DNA from: an uncultured Veillonella sp.
GTDB taxonomy: Bacteria; Bacillota; Negativicutes; Veillonellales; Veillonellaceae
Reading direction: 5' to 3'
DNA: 43,397 nt
NCBI RefSeq assembly: GCF_937981445.1
Contig: NZ_CALJON010000056.1
Coordinates: forward strand, 1 to 43,397
Shown: one piece after another, positions 33,278-41,784 of the stretch
Layout: each line of letters starts with the position of its first letter
How positions within the stretch are numbered: position 1 is the first letter of the stretch
Program-made: the position numbers and the translations under genes
The notes under the pieces: model-generated
Databases searched by the model: none
Told to the model about the DNA's origin: nothing
Seen by the model: only the letters and a program-made list of their open reading frames with translations

Positions 33278-33278
33278 A

Positions 33279-34499
33279 ATGGCACAAGCTATGGTTACAT
33301 TGGACATGATTGAAGCAGCGAAGGAACGATTAAAAGGGGTAGCGCAACGAACCGCGATTATGCAGTCTACATCGATTAGTCAACGCTGTGGTTGTGAAGT
33401 GTATTTGAAAATGGAAAATTTTCAACGCACTGGCTCGTTTAAATTGCGAGGTGCTTATAATAAGGTGGCATCGCTTACTGATGAGGAACGAGCTCTTGGC
33501 ATTGTAGCGTCTTCGGCGGGAAATCATGCACAAGGCGTGGCGTTAGCGGCGAAGGAATATGGCTGCAAAGCGACTATATGTATGCCGTCCAATGCACCAT
33601 TGTCAAAAGTAGAAGCAACCTTAAGTTATGGTGCTGATGTAGTATTAGCTGGCGATTTTTATGCAGATGCCTATGAAGAGGCCTGCCGTTTACAAAGGGA
33701 AAAAGGGTATACCTTCTGTCATCCTTTTGATGATCCAGTGGTCATTGCTGGACAGGGGACGATTGGCCTTGAAATTTTAGATGAAGTGCCTGATGCGGAT
33801 GTCATCATTGTACCTGTAGGTGGGGGCGGTTTAATTGCTGGTGTTGCAGCCGCAGCAAAAGCAATTCGTCCATCCATTCGCATTATTGGGGTGCAAACTG
33901 CCAATATGCCATCTATGCAAGCTTCTATGGCAGAAGGTCATTTAGTGACTGTACCCGCCAATAAGAGCTTGGCTGATGGGATTGCCGTAGGAACACCAGG
34001 AACGCTAACTTTTAATTTAGTACAAGAATATGTAGATGAAGTGGTGACGGTTACAGAATCTGAAATTGCGGAATCTATATTATTTTTACTAGAACGCGTG
34101 AAGACTGCTGTGGAAGGGGCTGGCGCTTGTCCAGTGGCGGCCATGATTAATGATAAGATTGCTGGTTTAGCCGGTAAAAAAGTGGTAGCCTTAGTGAGCG
34201 GTGGTAATATTGATGTAAATATGATTGACCGGATTATCAATAATGGTCTTGTTCAATCATGGCGCCGTGTTTATATTGATGTAGTGGTACAGGATCGACC
34301 TCATGTTCTATCGCGGTTAACAGGATTGATTTCTGATACAAATGCTAATATTCTAAGTATATGGCATGACCGAAGCCAACGAGATATTGAAGTGGGCTAT
34401 GTTCATGTGGCACTAGAAATTGAAACCATGGGCGAAAAACATGTGCAGAATTTGCAGCAAAAGCTCATCGATAATGGGTTCCCTGTAGTACTAAAATAG
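33279..34499 (+). CDS. Threonine ammonia-lyase with ACT domain
   Basis: This PLP enzyme deaminates threonine to 2-oxobutyrate and ammonia. The PLP lysine is in SFKLRGAYNK near residue 55; ASSAGNHAQGVA, the phosphate-binding GGGGLIAG and the SGGN motif follow. The last 80 residues form an ACT-type regulatory domain (IDVVVQDRPHVLSRLTGLI). The length of 406 residues fits the catabolic/short IlvA type rather than the 510-residue two-ACT form. 2-Oxobutyrate leads to propionate, a main product of Veillonella-type fermentation. AGGAGG at the end of the upstream gene marks ATG 33279. Confidence 0.92.
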   Translation: MAQAMVTLDMIEAAKERLKGVAQRTAIMQSTSISQRCGCEVYLKMENFQRTGSFKLRGAYNKVASLTDEERALGIVASSAGNHAQGVALAAKEYGCKATICMPSNAPLSKVEATLSYGADVVLAGDFYADAYEEACRLQREKGYTFCHPFDDPVVIAGQGTIGLEILDEVPDADVIIVPVGGGGLIAGVAAAAKAIRPSIRIIGVQTANMPSMQASMAEGHLVTVPANKSLADGIAVGTPGTLTFNLVQEYVDEVVTVTESEIAESILFLLERVKTAVEGAGACPVAAMINDKIAGLAGKKVVALVSGGNIDVNMIDRIINNGLVQSWRRVYIDVVVQDRPHVLSRLTGLISDTNANILSIWHDRSQRDIEVGYVHVALEIETMGEKHVQNLQQKLIDNGFPVVLK

Positions 34500-34546
34500 G
34501 ACCTTTGGTATAGGCAATTTGATTTACTAATCTAATAGAAAATACT

Positions 34547-34580
34547 AGCTACCTACGAACTTGTTTCGTAGGTAGCTTAG
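34547..34580 (+). terminator. Hairpin terminator after threonine ammonia-lyase
   Basis: A perfect 13-bp stem (AGCTACCTACGAA with its complement at 34564-34576) is followed only by TAGATTT, so it is a weak or bidirectional terminator. Confidence 0.7.
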
Positions 34581-34740
34581 ATTTGTCATAAAATAAGAGA
34601 ATCTAGGCAGCATTTGTTATGTTTCAATAATTTATTAAGCGTCAATACATAGGGCGGTACATGCAGAGTGTGCACCTTCAATAGATGAAGCATTTGGGAT
34701 ACATGCATTATTTGCATTATCTGTATTATATGTAGTATTT

Positions 34741-34778
34741 GTAGTAAAAAGTAGTAAAAAAGTAGTAAAAAAGTAGTA
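34741..34778. repeat. GTAGTAAAAA(A) repeats before the permease start
   Basis: Units of 10, 11 and 11 bp begin at 34741, 34751 and 34762, with a fourth start at 34773. The A runs differ in length by one, as expected of slippage. They lie just ahead of the ribosome site GAGGAGA. The rest of 34581-34740 shows no gene. Confidence 0.85.
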
Positions 34779-34800
34779 ACAATTTTGAGGAGAAGTTTTT

Positions 34801-36217
34801 ATGGAGTCAGAACAATTAGGACGTCATTTGAAGCCCCGTCATGTGGAGATGATTGCCCTAGGCGGGACTATTGGGGTTGGTTTATTTATGGGGTCAGCTA
34901 GTACGATTCAAACAGCGGGCCCTTCGGTGCTATTATGCTATGCCCTAACTGGGGTAGTAATGTTTATTATTATGCGTATTATGGGGGAAATGCTGTATTT
35001 AGAACCTAGGTTCTTTTACGGCGTATGGATACCGTTATATTTCTCCTTATATTGGCTTTATAACGGCATGGTGCTATTGGTTCATGTGGATTACCGTGGG
35101 CATGGCTGAGGTTACGGCGGTCGGCATTTACATGAGTTATTGGATTCCGGAACTACCTCATTGGATATCTGCCTTAGTAGGAATGGCCATTATTGTGGCA
35201 GCCAATTTAGCATCAGTTAAATATTATGGTGAATTTGAATTTTGGTTTGCCCTTATAAAGGTGTCCACCATTGTGTTTATGCTTGTGGTGGGGGCCGGAC
35301 TGATTCTGTTTGGCTTTGGCAATGGCGGTGTGGCCATTGGCTTTTCTAATTTGTGGGCTCATGGGGGTTTTTTTCCTCATGGCATGAGTGGTATGTTGGC
35401 AGCGATGTGTGTGGTAGCGGCTGCCTTTCAAGGCGTAGAATTGGTAGGTATTACGGCGGGGGAAGCGCAAAATCCGCGGCACACGTTAGTCAAAGCAGTT
35501 AAGAGCATTGTATGGCGCATATTGATTTTCTATGTAGGGGCGATTTTTGTTATTCTCTGTATTTATCCGTGGAATGAGCTTAGCTTTGTAGGCAGTCCCT
35601 TTGTACAAACTTTTTCCCGCGTAGGCATTGCTAGTGCGGCAGGGTTAATTAATTTTGTAGTTCTAACAGCAGCATTATCAGGCTGTAATAGTGGTATTTA
35701 TAGTTGTGGGCGCATGTTATATACTTTAGCTCAAAATGGGCAGGCCCCTAAAATGTTTGGCAAACTATCAAAATCAGGTGTACCGCGCAATGGCATTTAT
35801 GTGTCCATGGCCAGCCTTGGTTTTGGGGTGCTGTTGAATTATTTGATGCCTCATTCGCAGTTATTTTTATATATTTATAGTGCCAGTGTGTTTCCAGCCA
35901 TGGTATCTTGGTTTGTGTTAGCTGGTGCGCAAAGGAAATTTAGAGCGCGTTGGGGAAAAGAAATTATAGCAGCCCATCCGTTTAAATCGCCTTGGTACCC
36001 TTATTCTAATTATTTTTGCTTACTCTTTTTAGTCCTTGTTACCATTGGCATGTGGTGGAATGAAGAGACGCGCATGTCGCTCATCATTGGTTGGTCTTTT
36101 ATTGCCATTCTTACAGTGGCATATTATGTAACGGGGATATATAAACGCCCGGTTGTTCATGAAGAGTATAGAGCAGACGAAAATGAGATGGGCAAAAACG
36201 GGCAAGCTACTTCTTAG
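34801..36217 (+). pseudogene. Amino acid permease (APC/AAT family), frameshifted
   Basis: Two frames together make one APC-family amino-acid/proton symporter. The first (from 34801) encodes GRHLKPRHVEMIALGGTIG through RIMGEMLYLEP and then derails, stopping at 35109. The second frame is homologous from base 35009 onward (GSFTAYGYRYISPYIGF, then WITVGMAEVTAVG) to the stop at 36217. The family consensus here is LEPSTGSF. The DNA has CCT-A-GGT where CCT plus six bases plus GGT is expected, so five bases seem lost at about 35008. Otherwise the protein is intact (about 473 residues if repaired), so the lesion is recent, or a sequencing/assembly error. Confidence 0.85.
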
Positions 36218-36309
36218 GCGCCTCTTTTCTAAGATTCATTTATATGTTAGGATATACATAGTGGGTTTTGAGAGCCCCAGGGGGTTATTAAGAGAGAAGA
36301 GGTATGTAT

Positions 36310-37128
36310 ATGAAACTAAAACGATTAGTATTACCTTTGTTAGCAGCTGTATTAGCATTAGGAATTGCAGGCTGTGGGTCAAGCAATTCAGGCGGCACTA
36401 CAGCGTCTAAGGAGATTAAGATTGGTGCTACTGCGGGACCACATGCAGAAGTGGTAGAGGCAGTGGCTAAGGAAGCGGCCAAAGAAGGTATTAATGTAAA
36501 AGTTGTGGAATTTTCCGACTATATTACACCAGATAAGGCCTTGGCAGATGGCGATTTAGATCTTAATAGCTATCAGCATAAGCCGTTTTTAGACAATTTT
36601 AACAAGCAAAATAATTCTAATTTAGTTCCTGTAGGAAAAACCATTCTAATGCGAATGGGACTTTATAGTAATTCCATTAAAGATGTTAAAGACATTCCTG
36701 ATGGTGCAGTGGTAGCAGTTCCTAATGATCCAACTAATGGTGGCCGTGGCTTAGCTTTATTAGCTAAAGCTGGCTTGATTCAATTACGTGATGGCGTAGG
36801 CTATAAAGCAACGGTAAATGACGTAATTAGTAATCCAAAGAACTTAGTGATTAAGGAATTAGAAGCAGCTCAATTACCACGTAGTCTTGATGATGTTACA
36901 TTGGCAGCGATTCCAATGAACTATGTAATGAGTGCAGGCCTTGATGTAACGAAGCAAGGTGTGTTCTTAGAGCCTAAAGATGAACCGCTTGCTGTCATGG
37001 TATTAGCAGCACGTGAGGCGGACAAAGATAATCCGACTTATAAGCGCGTAGCAGAGCTATTCCATTCAGAAGGGGTAAAGAAATTTATTGAAGATACCTA
37101 TCATGGTACCATCGTACCAGCAGAGTAA
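36310..37128 (+). CDS. MetQ/NlpA-family substrate-binding lipoprotein
   Basis: The 272-residue periplasmic binding lipoprotein has a signal peptide and the lipobox GIAGC, with the acylated cysteine at residue 22. Motifs of the NlpA/MetQ family follow: KIGATAGPHAEVVE, LNSYQHKPFLDNFN and VAVPNDPTNGGRGLALL. The usual ligand is D- or L-methionine for the MetNI transporter. No metN or metI is nearby, so it is an orphan subunit here. ATG 36310 is chosen because AGAAGAGG ends 7 bp before it; ATG 36304 is too close. Confidence 0.9.
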   Translation: MKLKRLVLPLLAAVLALGIAGCGSSNSGGTTASKEIKIGATAGPHAEVVEAVAKEAAKEGINVKVVEFSDYITPDKALADGDLDLNSYQHKPFLDNFNKQNNSNLVPVGKTILMRMGLYSNSIKDVKDIPDGAVVAVPNDPTNGGRGLALLAKAGLIQLRDGVGYKATVNDVISNPKNLVIKELEAAQLPRSLDDVTLAAIPMNYVMSAGLDVTKQGVFLEPKDEPLAVMVLAAREADKDNPTYKRVAELFHSEGVKKFIEDTYHGTIVPAE

Positions 37129-37517
37129 TATTGATTAAAGTTTTGCGGTGGTCTTTTGCCATCATGAGTTTGAAAACTTTGATTATCTACAATATACAAA
37201 AAGAGTAAAAGAGTAAAGGCATTCGTGTATGGGATGATATAAAGGGGCTATAAAGGGAATGAATTCATTTCCTGGAGGCCCCTTTTCTGTACTCTTTTAT
37301 TCATATAAATATTTTTTATTAAGGGGTGTATCCATCAAAGTAGCAATTAACATGTAACTGTAGGGACGTGCTGATATTTTATAAGGAGGCGTGTTAATTC
37401 TTTGTATCGTAGTGCTGGAAATGCAATATTTATTGTGTAGGACAGTGAGAATTTATGTATAATAGTAATAAGGATAATTAATGTTAATTGTGAATTTAAA
37501 TAGAAAGGAGCATTTTT
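37129..37517. other. Intergenic region between metQ-like and CDF genes
   Basis: It contains the terminator at 37241-37288 and a TATAAT at 37458-37463 that may serve the CDF gene, with a poorly spaced TTGTGT upstream. No coding frame is convincing. Confidence 0.5.
37241..37288 (+). terminator. Terminator of the MetQ-like gene
   Basis: AAAGGGGC (37241-37248) pairs with GCCCCTTT (37278-37285). An inner palindrome around GGGAATGAATTCATTTCC extends the hairpin. Confidence 0.8.
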
Positions 37518-38462
37518 GTGCTCAGTACAAAAGATGTGGAACAACGACTGCTTTGGCAATCTGCGTGGCTTATGTTTCTAGTCGCTGTCAGTGGGACGGT
37601 CATGGGGGTTGTTACCGGATCCTCAGCAGTATTGCTAGATGGTATCGTGTCCTTTATGGCCGTTATCATTAAAATTATGATGATTATGACATCCAAGCTT
37701 ATTTTGAGGGAAACAAGCAAGCGATTTCAGTTTGGGTATTGGCAATTTGAGCCTCTTGTATTAATGGTGGAAGGCTTTTTCACCTTACTGTTTGTGTTAT
37801 ATGCGTTTATGACGGGGATTATTGATATTTTAGGACAGGGCCACTCCGTAGAATCCGGCCCTATTGTGGCATATGCGGCTTTTTTCACCATAGTTGACTC
37901 GTCCTATTATTTCTATGTGCGTCATATTAATAAGCGATTAAAATCGAATCTAGTAAAATTTGATAATATTAGTTGGTCCATTGATGCTGTGTTAGCTGCC
38001 GGGATTTTAATCAGTTTCTCCTTTGCGTGGGCATTGGAACAAACGGATTGGGCCGCCTATGCACGCTATGTGGATTCCTTAGTATTGATTGCTTTATCCG
38101 TGCAGATGATGCCAAGTGCTATTAAGATTTTAGTACCGGCCACTAAGCAGGTTCTTGGGGTGGCACCAACGGAGCTGCACGAGCGAATTCAGCGTATTAT
38201 GGATGATTTTATGGCTCGTTATCGTTTTAAAGATTATGTAAGTAGTGTGCAGGTCTATGGGAACAGTAAATTCATTGAAATTGATATTTTATTGCCTAAG
38301 AATTATGAAGCACAGCGAGTAGAAGATATGGACAAAATCCGCAATGAAATAGATAATGAAATTGGTGGACGATCTGATGAAAAATGGCTTACCATTACAT
38401 TTACTACTACTAAGCGGTGGATGGCAAAGGATTATTTATTAGATGATGAAGATGATGAATAA
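37518..38462 (+). CDS. Cation diffusion facilitator-like transporter with degenerate metal site
   Basis: The 314-residue membrane protein has the CDF layout: six helices, the RFQFGYWQFEPL loop between helices 2 and 3, and a C-terminal cytoplasmic domain. CDF proteins export Zn, Mn, Fe or Co. The transport site normally pairs DxxxD in helix 2 with HxxxD (or DxxxD) in helix 5. Here helix 2 has Asp41 but Ser45, and helix 5 has Ser152 but Asp156. Either the metal is different or the chemistry has changed. The start is GTG 37518, with AAAGGAG at 37502-37508. Confidence 0.8.
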   Translation: MLSTKDVEQRLLWQSAWLMFLVAVSGTVMGVVTGSSAVLLDGIVSFMAVIIKIMMIMTSKLILRETSKRFQFGYWQFEPLVLMVEGFFTLLFVLYAFMTGIIDILGQGHSVESGPIVAYAAFFTIVDSSYYFYVRHINKRLKSNLVKFDNISWSIDAVLAAGILISFSFAWALEQTDWAAYARYVDSLVLIALSVQMMPSAIKILVPATKQVLGVAPTELHERIQRIMDDFMARYRFKDYVSSVQVYGNSKFIEIDILLPKNYEAQRVEDMDKIRNEIDNEIGGRSDEKWLTITFTTTKRWMAKDYLLDDEDDE

Positions 38463-38510
38463 ATCTATTCATATAAAGTAACTATTTTTATTCCTCGAGG
38501 AGGCCTTACT

Positions 38511-39080
38511 ATGGCAAAAGAAGTTATTAGTCAAACAGAATTAAAAGAAGCGGTACATACAGCGGTATCTGAATTATTACAAGTAGCCCGCTTAGAAGCT
38601 GGTGATTTATTAGTTGTAGGATGTTCGACCAGCGAAATTAGAGGTTCTAAAATAGGCACTGATTCTGCCGAAGATATGGGCAAAACTATTGTGGCAGCGC
38701 TTCAGGAAGTTCTTGTGCCTGCGGGCATTAACTTGGGGGTACAATGTTGTGAACATTTAAACCGTGCTATTATTATTGAAAAGGCGGTAGCCAAAGCACA
38801 TAATTGGCCTATTGGCAATGTAGTACCGCAACTTCATGCGGGTGGCGCTACGTCCATGGCGGCTTGGGCTACTTTCAAAGAACCTGTAGCAGTGGAACAT
38901 GTAGAGGCCGAAGCGGGTCTTGATATTGGGGATACCTTTATTGGTATGCATTTGAAACCAGTAGTAGTACCTGTGCGCCTTAGCATTAAATCGATTGGGG
39001 AAGCACATTTAACAGCGGCGCGCATTCGCCCTAAGTATATTGGTGGTCCTCGTGCTGTATATGATGAAGCATTAATGTAG
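38511..39080 (+). CDS. UPF0340 (DUF436, YwlG-like) protein
   Basis: A conserved Firmicute family of unknown function; 189 residues, usual length. Signatures are LLVVGCSTSEIRGSKIGT, GVQCCEHLNRAIIIE and NVVPQLHAGGA, with conserved cysteines at the first two. It is predicted cytoplasmic. GAGGAGG precedes the ATG. A nucleotide- or thiol-related enzyme is possible, but no reaction can be stated. Confidence 0.9.
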   Translation: MAKEVISQTELKEAVHTAVSELLQVARLEAGDLLVVGCSTSEIRGSKIGTDSAEDMGKTIVAALQEVLVPAGINLGVQCCEHLNRAIIIEKAVAKAHNWPIGNVVPQLHAGGATSMAAWATFKEPVAVEHVEAEAGLDIGDTFIGMHLKPVVVPVRLSIKSIGEAHLTAARIRPKYIGGPRAVYDEALM

Positions 39081-39095
39081 TTGGAGTGAAGTATT

Positions 39096-39551
39096 TTGGA
39101 TTTTTACACATATGAGTATATTGTGCACCAAGGTCAGTTTAATGCAGTAGTACAATATGGTTTTTCATTTCTATTATTACTCGCCTTGTTAGGTGCTAGT
39201 GTTCAATTCCTTCGCCATAGATTAAATAGTAAGTACCGAGATTTGACAATTTTATTGACTTTGGTAATTCTATTTTTTCTCGGTTTGCGTTGGAATGAAT
39301 ATGACTCGTCCTTGCGAAATTCAGAAGGACTAACTCGCATGGCTTCCTTTCTTACGAGTGCGTCAGAACGCCTTGGTACGCCAAAGGAAGAATTGCGTGT
39401 CAACTCACTACAACTGAGCGATAATATTATTGTCAATGCTAATAATCGGTTTTATGAAGTGCGCTTTACTAAAAACTTTGAAGCTTATTCACTGTTACAG
39501 GTGCATATGGTGAATGACAAGATACGTGTCATTGATTTTTCAGAGGAGTAA
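39096..39551 (+). CDS. DUF3290-like membrane protein
   Basis: The 151-residue protein has two N-terminal hydrophobic helices (about 20-40 and 50-63), then a soluble domain of about 85 residues with NNRFYEVRFTKNFEAYSL. It resembles DUF3290, which typically pairs with a DUF421 protein, as here. The start is TTG 39096, with GGAG at 39083-39086. It lies 6 bp before the DUF421 gene. Function unknown. Confidence 0.72.
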   Translation: MDFYTYEYIVHQGQFNAVVQYGFSFLLLLALLGASVQFLRHRLNSKYRDLTILLTLVILFFLGLRWNEYDSSLRNSEGLTRMASFLTSASERLGTPKEELRVNSLQLSDNIIVNANNRFYEVRFTKNFEAYSLLQVHMVNDKIRVIDFSEE

Positions 39552-39557
39552 GGCGAG

Positions 39558-40196
39558 ATGATAATAACTGGTTATACTTTAATTATGATTAAACTTATCT
39601 TGGGCATTATATGCTTAGTCTTTCAAATCAATTTGATGGGGAAAGGCAATTTAGCGCCTAACTCAGCGGTTGACCAGGTACAAAACTATGTGCTAGGTGG
39701 TATTATCGGTGGCGTCATCTACACTGAGGCCATCGGTGTGTTACAATTTCTCTTAGTATTGATTGGCTGGACAATCGTTGTTATGGGGCTCCGCTTTTTG
39801 ACTAACTACAGCCGTTTTGTTAAGAAACTAGTAGATGGTAATCCTGTGATCGTTGTAGATTATGGGGTGATTCAAGTGGAAGAGTGCATGAAACATGGCG
39901 TAAATGCTGGTGATTTGCATTTAAAATTGAGAGCTGCCGGCATAGCCCGTGTAGGGGAAGTGAAACGAGCTGTGCTTGAACAGAATGGTCAATTAACTGT
40001 GGTTAAATATGGGGAAGATACCGTTCATTATCCTTTAATTGCAGATGGCTTGGCCGATGAAAATGTTCTATCTTTAGTAGATAAAGATCGTGCTTGGTTA
40101 GAAGACAAGGTGGCAGCACAAGGGTATACTATTTCAGAAGTATACATGGCAGAACTTGTACATGGCGAATTGGCTATTACACCGTATGCCAAATAA
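39558..40196 (+). CDS. DUF421 (YetF-like) membrane protein
   Basis: The 212-residue protein has three N-terminal helices. The conserved NYVLGGIIGGVIY loop lies between the first and second. A cytoplasmic YetF-type domain follows, with VDGNPVIVVDYGVIQVEEC and LHLKLRAAGIARVGEVKRAVLEQNGQLTV, all hallmarks of DUF421. B. subtilis relatives are spore or envelope proteins of unclear role. It forms a DUF3290-DUF421 pair with the preceding gene. Confidence 0.87.
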   Translation: MIITGYTLIMIKLILGIICLVFQINLMGKGNLAPNSAVDQVQNYVLGGIIGGVIYTEAIGVLQFLLVLIGWTIVVMGLRFLTNYSRFVKKLVDGNPVIVVDYGVIQVEECMKHGVNAGDLHLKLRAAGIARVGEVKRAVLEQNGQLTVVKYGEDTVHYPLIADGLADENVLSLVDKDRAWLEDKVAAQGYTISEVYMAELVHGELAITPYAK

Positions 40197-40241
40197 TAAA
40201 CTATACATAGGCCTTAGGGCGATTTATGAGGAGGCGCATTC

Positions 40242-40508
40242 ATGCAAGGGATTCAACGTGTTTTGACGATTATTGCCTTAGCGTACATCGTGTATCATAT
40301 ATATTCTCATGGTTTTACTACAGTGAATATTATTGCCGCTGTACTACTTGTGTTTGCAGGTATTATGGAGTTGACTAGAAAACAAAGACAGGCTAAACTT
40401 GATGCGTACATTAAGCGCAAAGAAGCTGAGTCGCTAGCTGAGGAAGCTGCTAAAGAGGCAAAGACCACTAGTGAAGTGGAGCCGGCAGGGCAGGAAAAAA
40501 ATAAGTAA
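40242..40508 (+). CDS. Small two-helix membrane protein with charged tail
   Basis: The 88-residue protein is unrecognised. Two hydrophobic stretches (IQRVLTIIALAYIVYHIY, then VNIIAAVLLVFAGIMEL) are followed by a Lys/Glu/Ala-rich tail with coiled-coil character. GAGGAGG precedes the ATG, 45 bp after the DUF421 gene, so it probably belongs to that operon. Confidence 0.75.
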   Translation: MQGIQRVLTIIALAYIVYHIYSHGFTTVNIIAAVLLVFAGIMELTRKQRQAKLDAYIKRKEAESLAEEAAKEAKTTSEVEPAGQEKNK

Positions 40509-40560
40509 TATATAGTGTGTGATTAGAGCTGTGCTATAGAACAGAAAAAATAGTAAGCAT

Positions 40561-40601
40561 AATAATAAGAATAATAAGAATAGAAAGAATAGAAAGAATA
40601 G
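40561..40601. repeat. Nine-base purine-rich repeats before xthA
   Basis: AATAATAAG occurs twice, then AATAGAAAG twice, then AATAG. The array directly precedes the xthA ribosome site (AAGGAG near 40609-40614). Confidence 0.85.
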
Positions 40602-40620
40602 TAGTAATAAAGGAGTATGC

Positions 40621-41376
40621 ATGAAATTAATATCTTGGAATGTAAATGGCCTTCGGGCGGCTGTAACAAAGGGCTTTATGGATAGCTTTGAAGCGCTTGA
40701 TGCAGATATGTTCTGTTTGCAAGAAACGAAGCTTCAACCAGAGCAAATTCAATTGGAGTTACCAGGTTATGAACAATATTGGAATAGTGCTGTAAAAAAA
40801 GGCTATAGTGGGACTGCTATTTTTACGCGTGTAAAACCGCTTTCAGTGACTAATGGTATTGGCATTGAAGAGCATGATCAAGAGGGCCGTGTTATTACTG
40901 CTGAGTTTGAGAATTTCTACTTAGTTACTTGCTACACCCCTAATAGCCAACGTGAGTTAGCACGCCTTGCTTATCGCATGACTTGGGAAGATGCTTTTAG
41001 AGACTTTTTATTGGAATTAAATAAAAAGAAACCAGTTATCTTATGTGGTGATCTTAATGTAGCTCATGAAGAAATTGATTTGAAAAATCCAAAAACAAAC
41101 CGAAAAAATGCAGGTTTTACTGATGAAGAACGAGCCAAAATGACTGAATTATTGGGAGCTGGGTTTACCGATACATTCCGTCACCTTTATCCTGATACGA
41201 CTGATGCGTATAGCTGGTGGTCTTATATGGGTAAGGCTCGCGATAGAAACGTGGGATGGAGAATTGATTATTTTATTACGTCAAAATCCTTAGATGATCA
41301 AATTGTAGATGCTAAAATTCACCCACAAATTATGGGGAGCGACCATTGTCCAGTAGAGCTTGATATTAATTTATAA
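40621..41376 (+). CDS. xthA: Exodeoxyribonuclease III
   Basis: A base-excision repair AP endonuclease and 3'-5' exonuclease. The 251-residue protein has SWNVNGLRA (Asn7), the metal-binding Glu in LQETKLQP, the catalytic GDLNVAHEEIDLKNP and the terminal GSDHCPVELD. Length and order match the ExoIII/ExoA family. AAGGAG precedes the ATG. Confidence 0.96.
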   Translation: MKLISWNVNGLRAAVTKGFMDSFEALDADMFCLQETKLQPEQIQLELPGYEQYWNSAVKKGYSGTAIFTRVKPLSVTNGIGIEEHDQEGRVITAEFENFYLVTCYTPNSQRELARLAYRMTWEDAFRDFLLELNKKKPVILCGDLNVAHEEIDLKNPKTNRKNAGFTDEERAKMTELLGAGFTDTFRHLYPDTTDAYSWWSYMGKARDRNVGWRIDYFITSKSLDDQIVDAKIHPQIMGSDHCPVELDINL

Positions 41377-41784
41377 TTGATGAGAAGGGCATGCCTTGAG
41401 GCATGCTCTTTTTTGTACCTTGCTGTAGTCTGTAGGTAGGCTGTGTGTAGAGTGTGCAGTGTGTGTAGTATGTGTGTAGTATTTAGCGGTGGCTTAGATT
41501 CTATAGATTGTGCAAAATGGAGGGGAAATGTCTATATGGAATAGTCATATAAAAAGAAAAATACTCTACTAAATTGATAATTATATAGAAGAGTTTGTTA
41601 ACAATGGGCTTTTTTGAGTTTATGATTTTAAGTCATAGCATAAATCTTAAAAATAAAATAATGATAGGATTTGTAGGGTTCATGTGTTATAGTTGAATTA
41701 GAGATTAATAAAGTCTTTTATTTACTTCGCCTAAGAAGTAGGTGAAGTGGGTACTTTATATTTATTTATGTGAGGAGATAAAAT
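41377..41784. other. Intergenic region upstream of glutamate dehydrogenase
   Basis: After the xthA terminator a GT-rich stretch (about 41440-41482) repeats TGTGTGTAG-like units. An imperfect hairpin (ACTTCGCCT with AGGTGAAGT, one G-U) at 41724-41748 falls in the presumed gdhA leader. No coding frame or certain promoter is visible. Confidence 0.5.
41386..41415 (+). terminator. Terminator of xthA
   Basis: AGGGCATGCC pairs with GGCATGCTCT (one G-U) around TTGA and is followed by TTTTTTGT. Confidence 0.9.

Noticed and set aside
34801..36217. Programmed ribosomal frameshifting or two separate proteins
   Set aside because: There is no slippery heptamer at the junction, the join loses conserved residues and neither part alone makes a full transporter. 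A deletion explains the frame change exactly.
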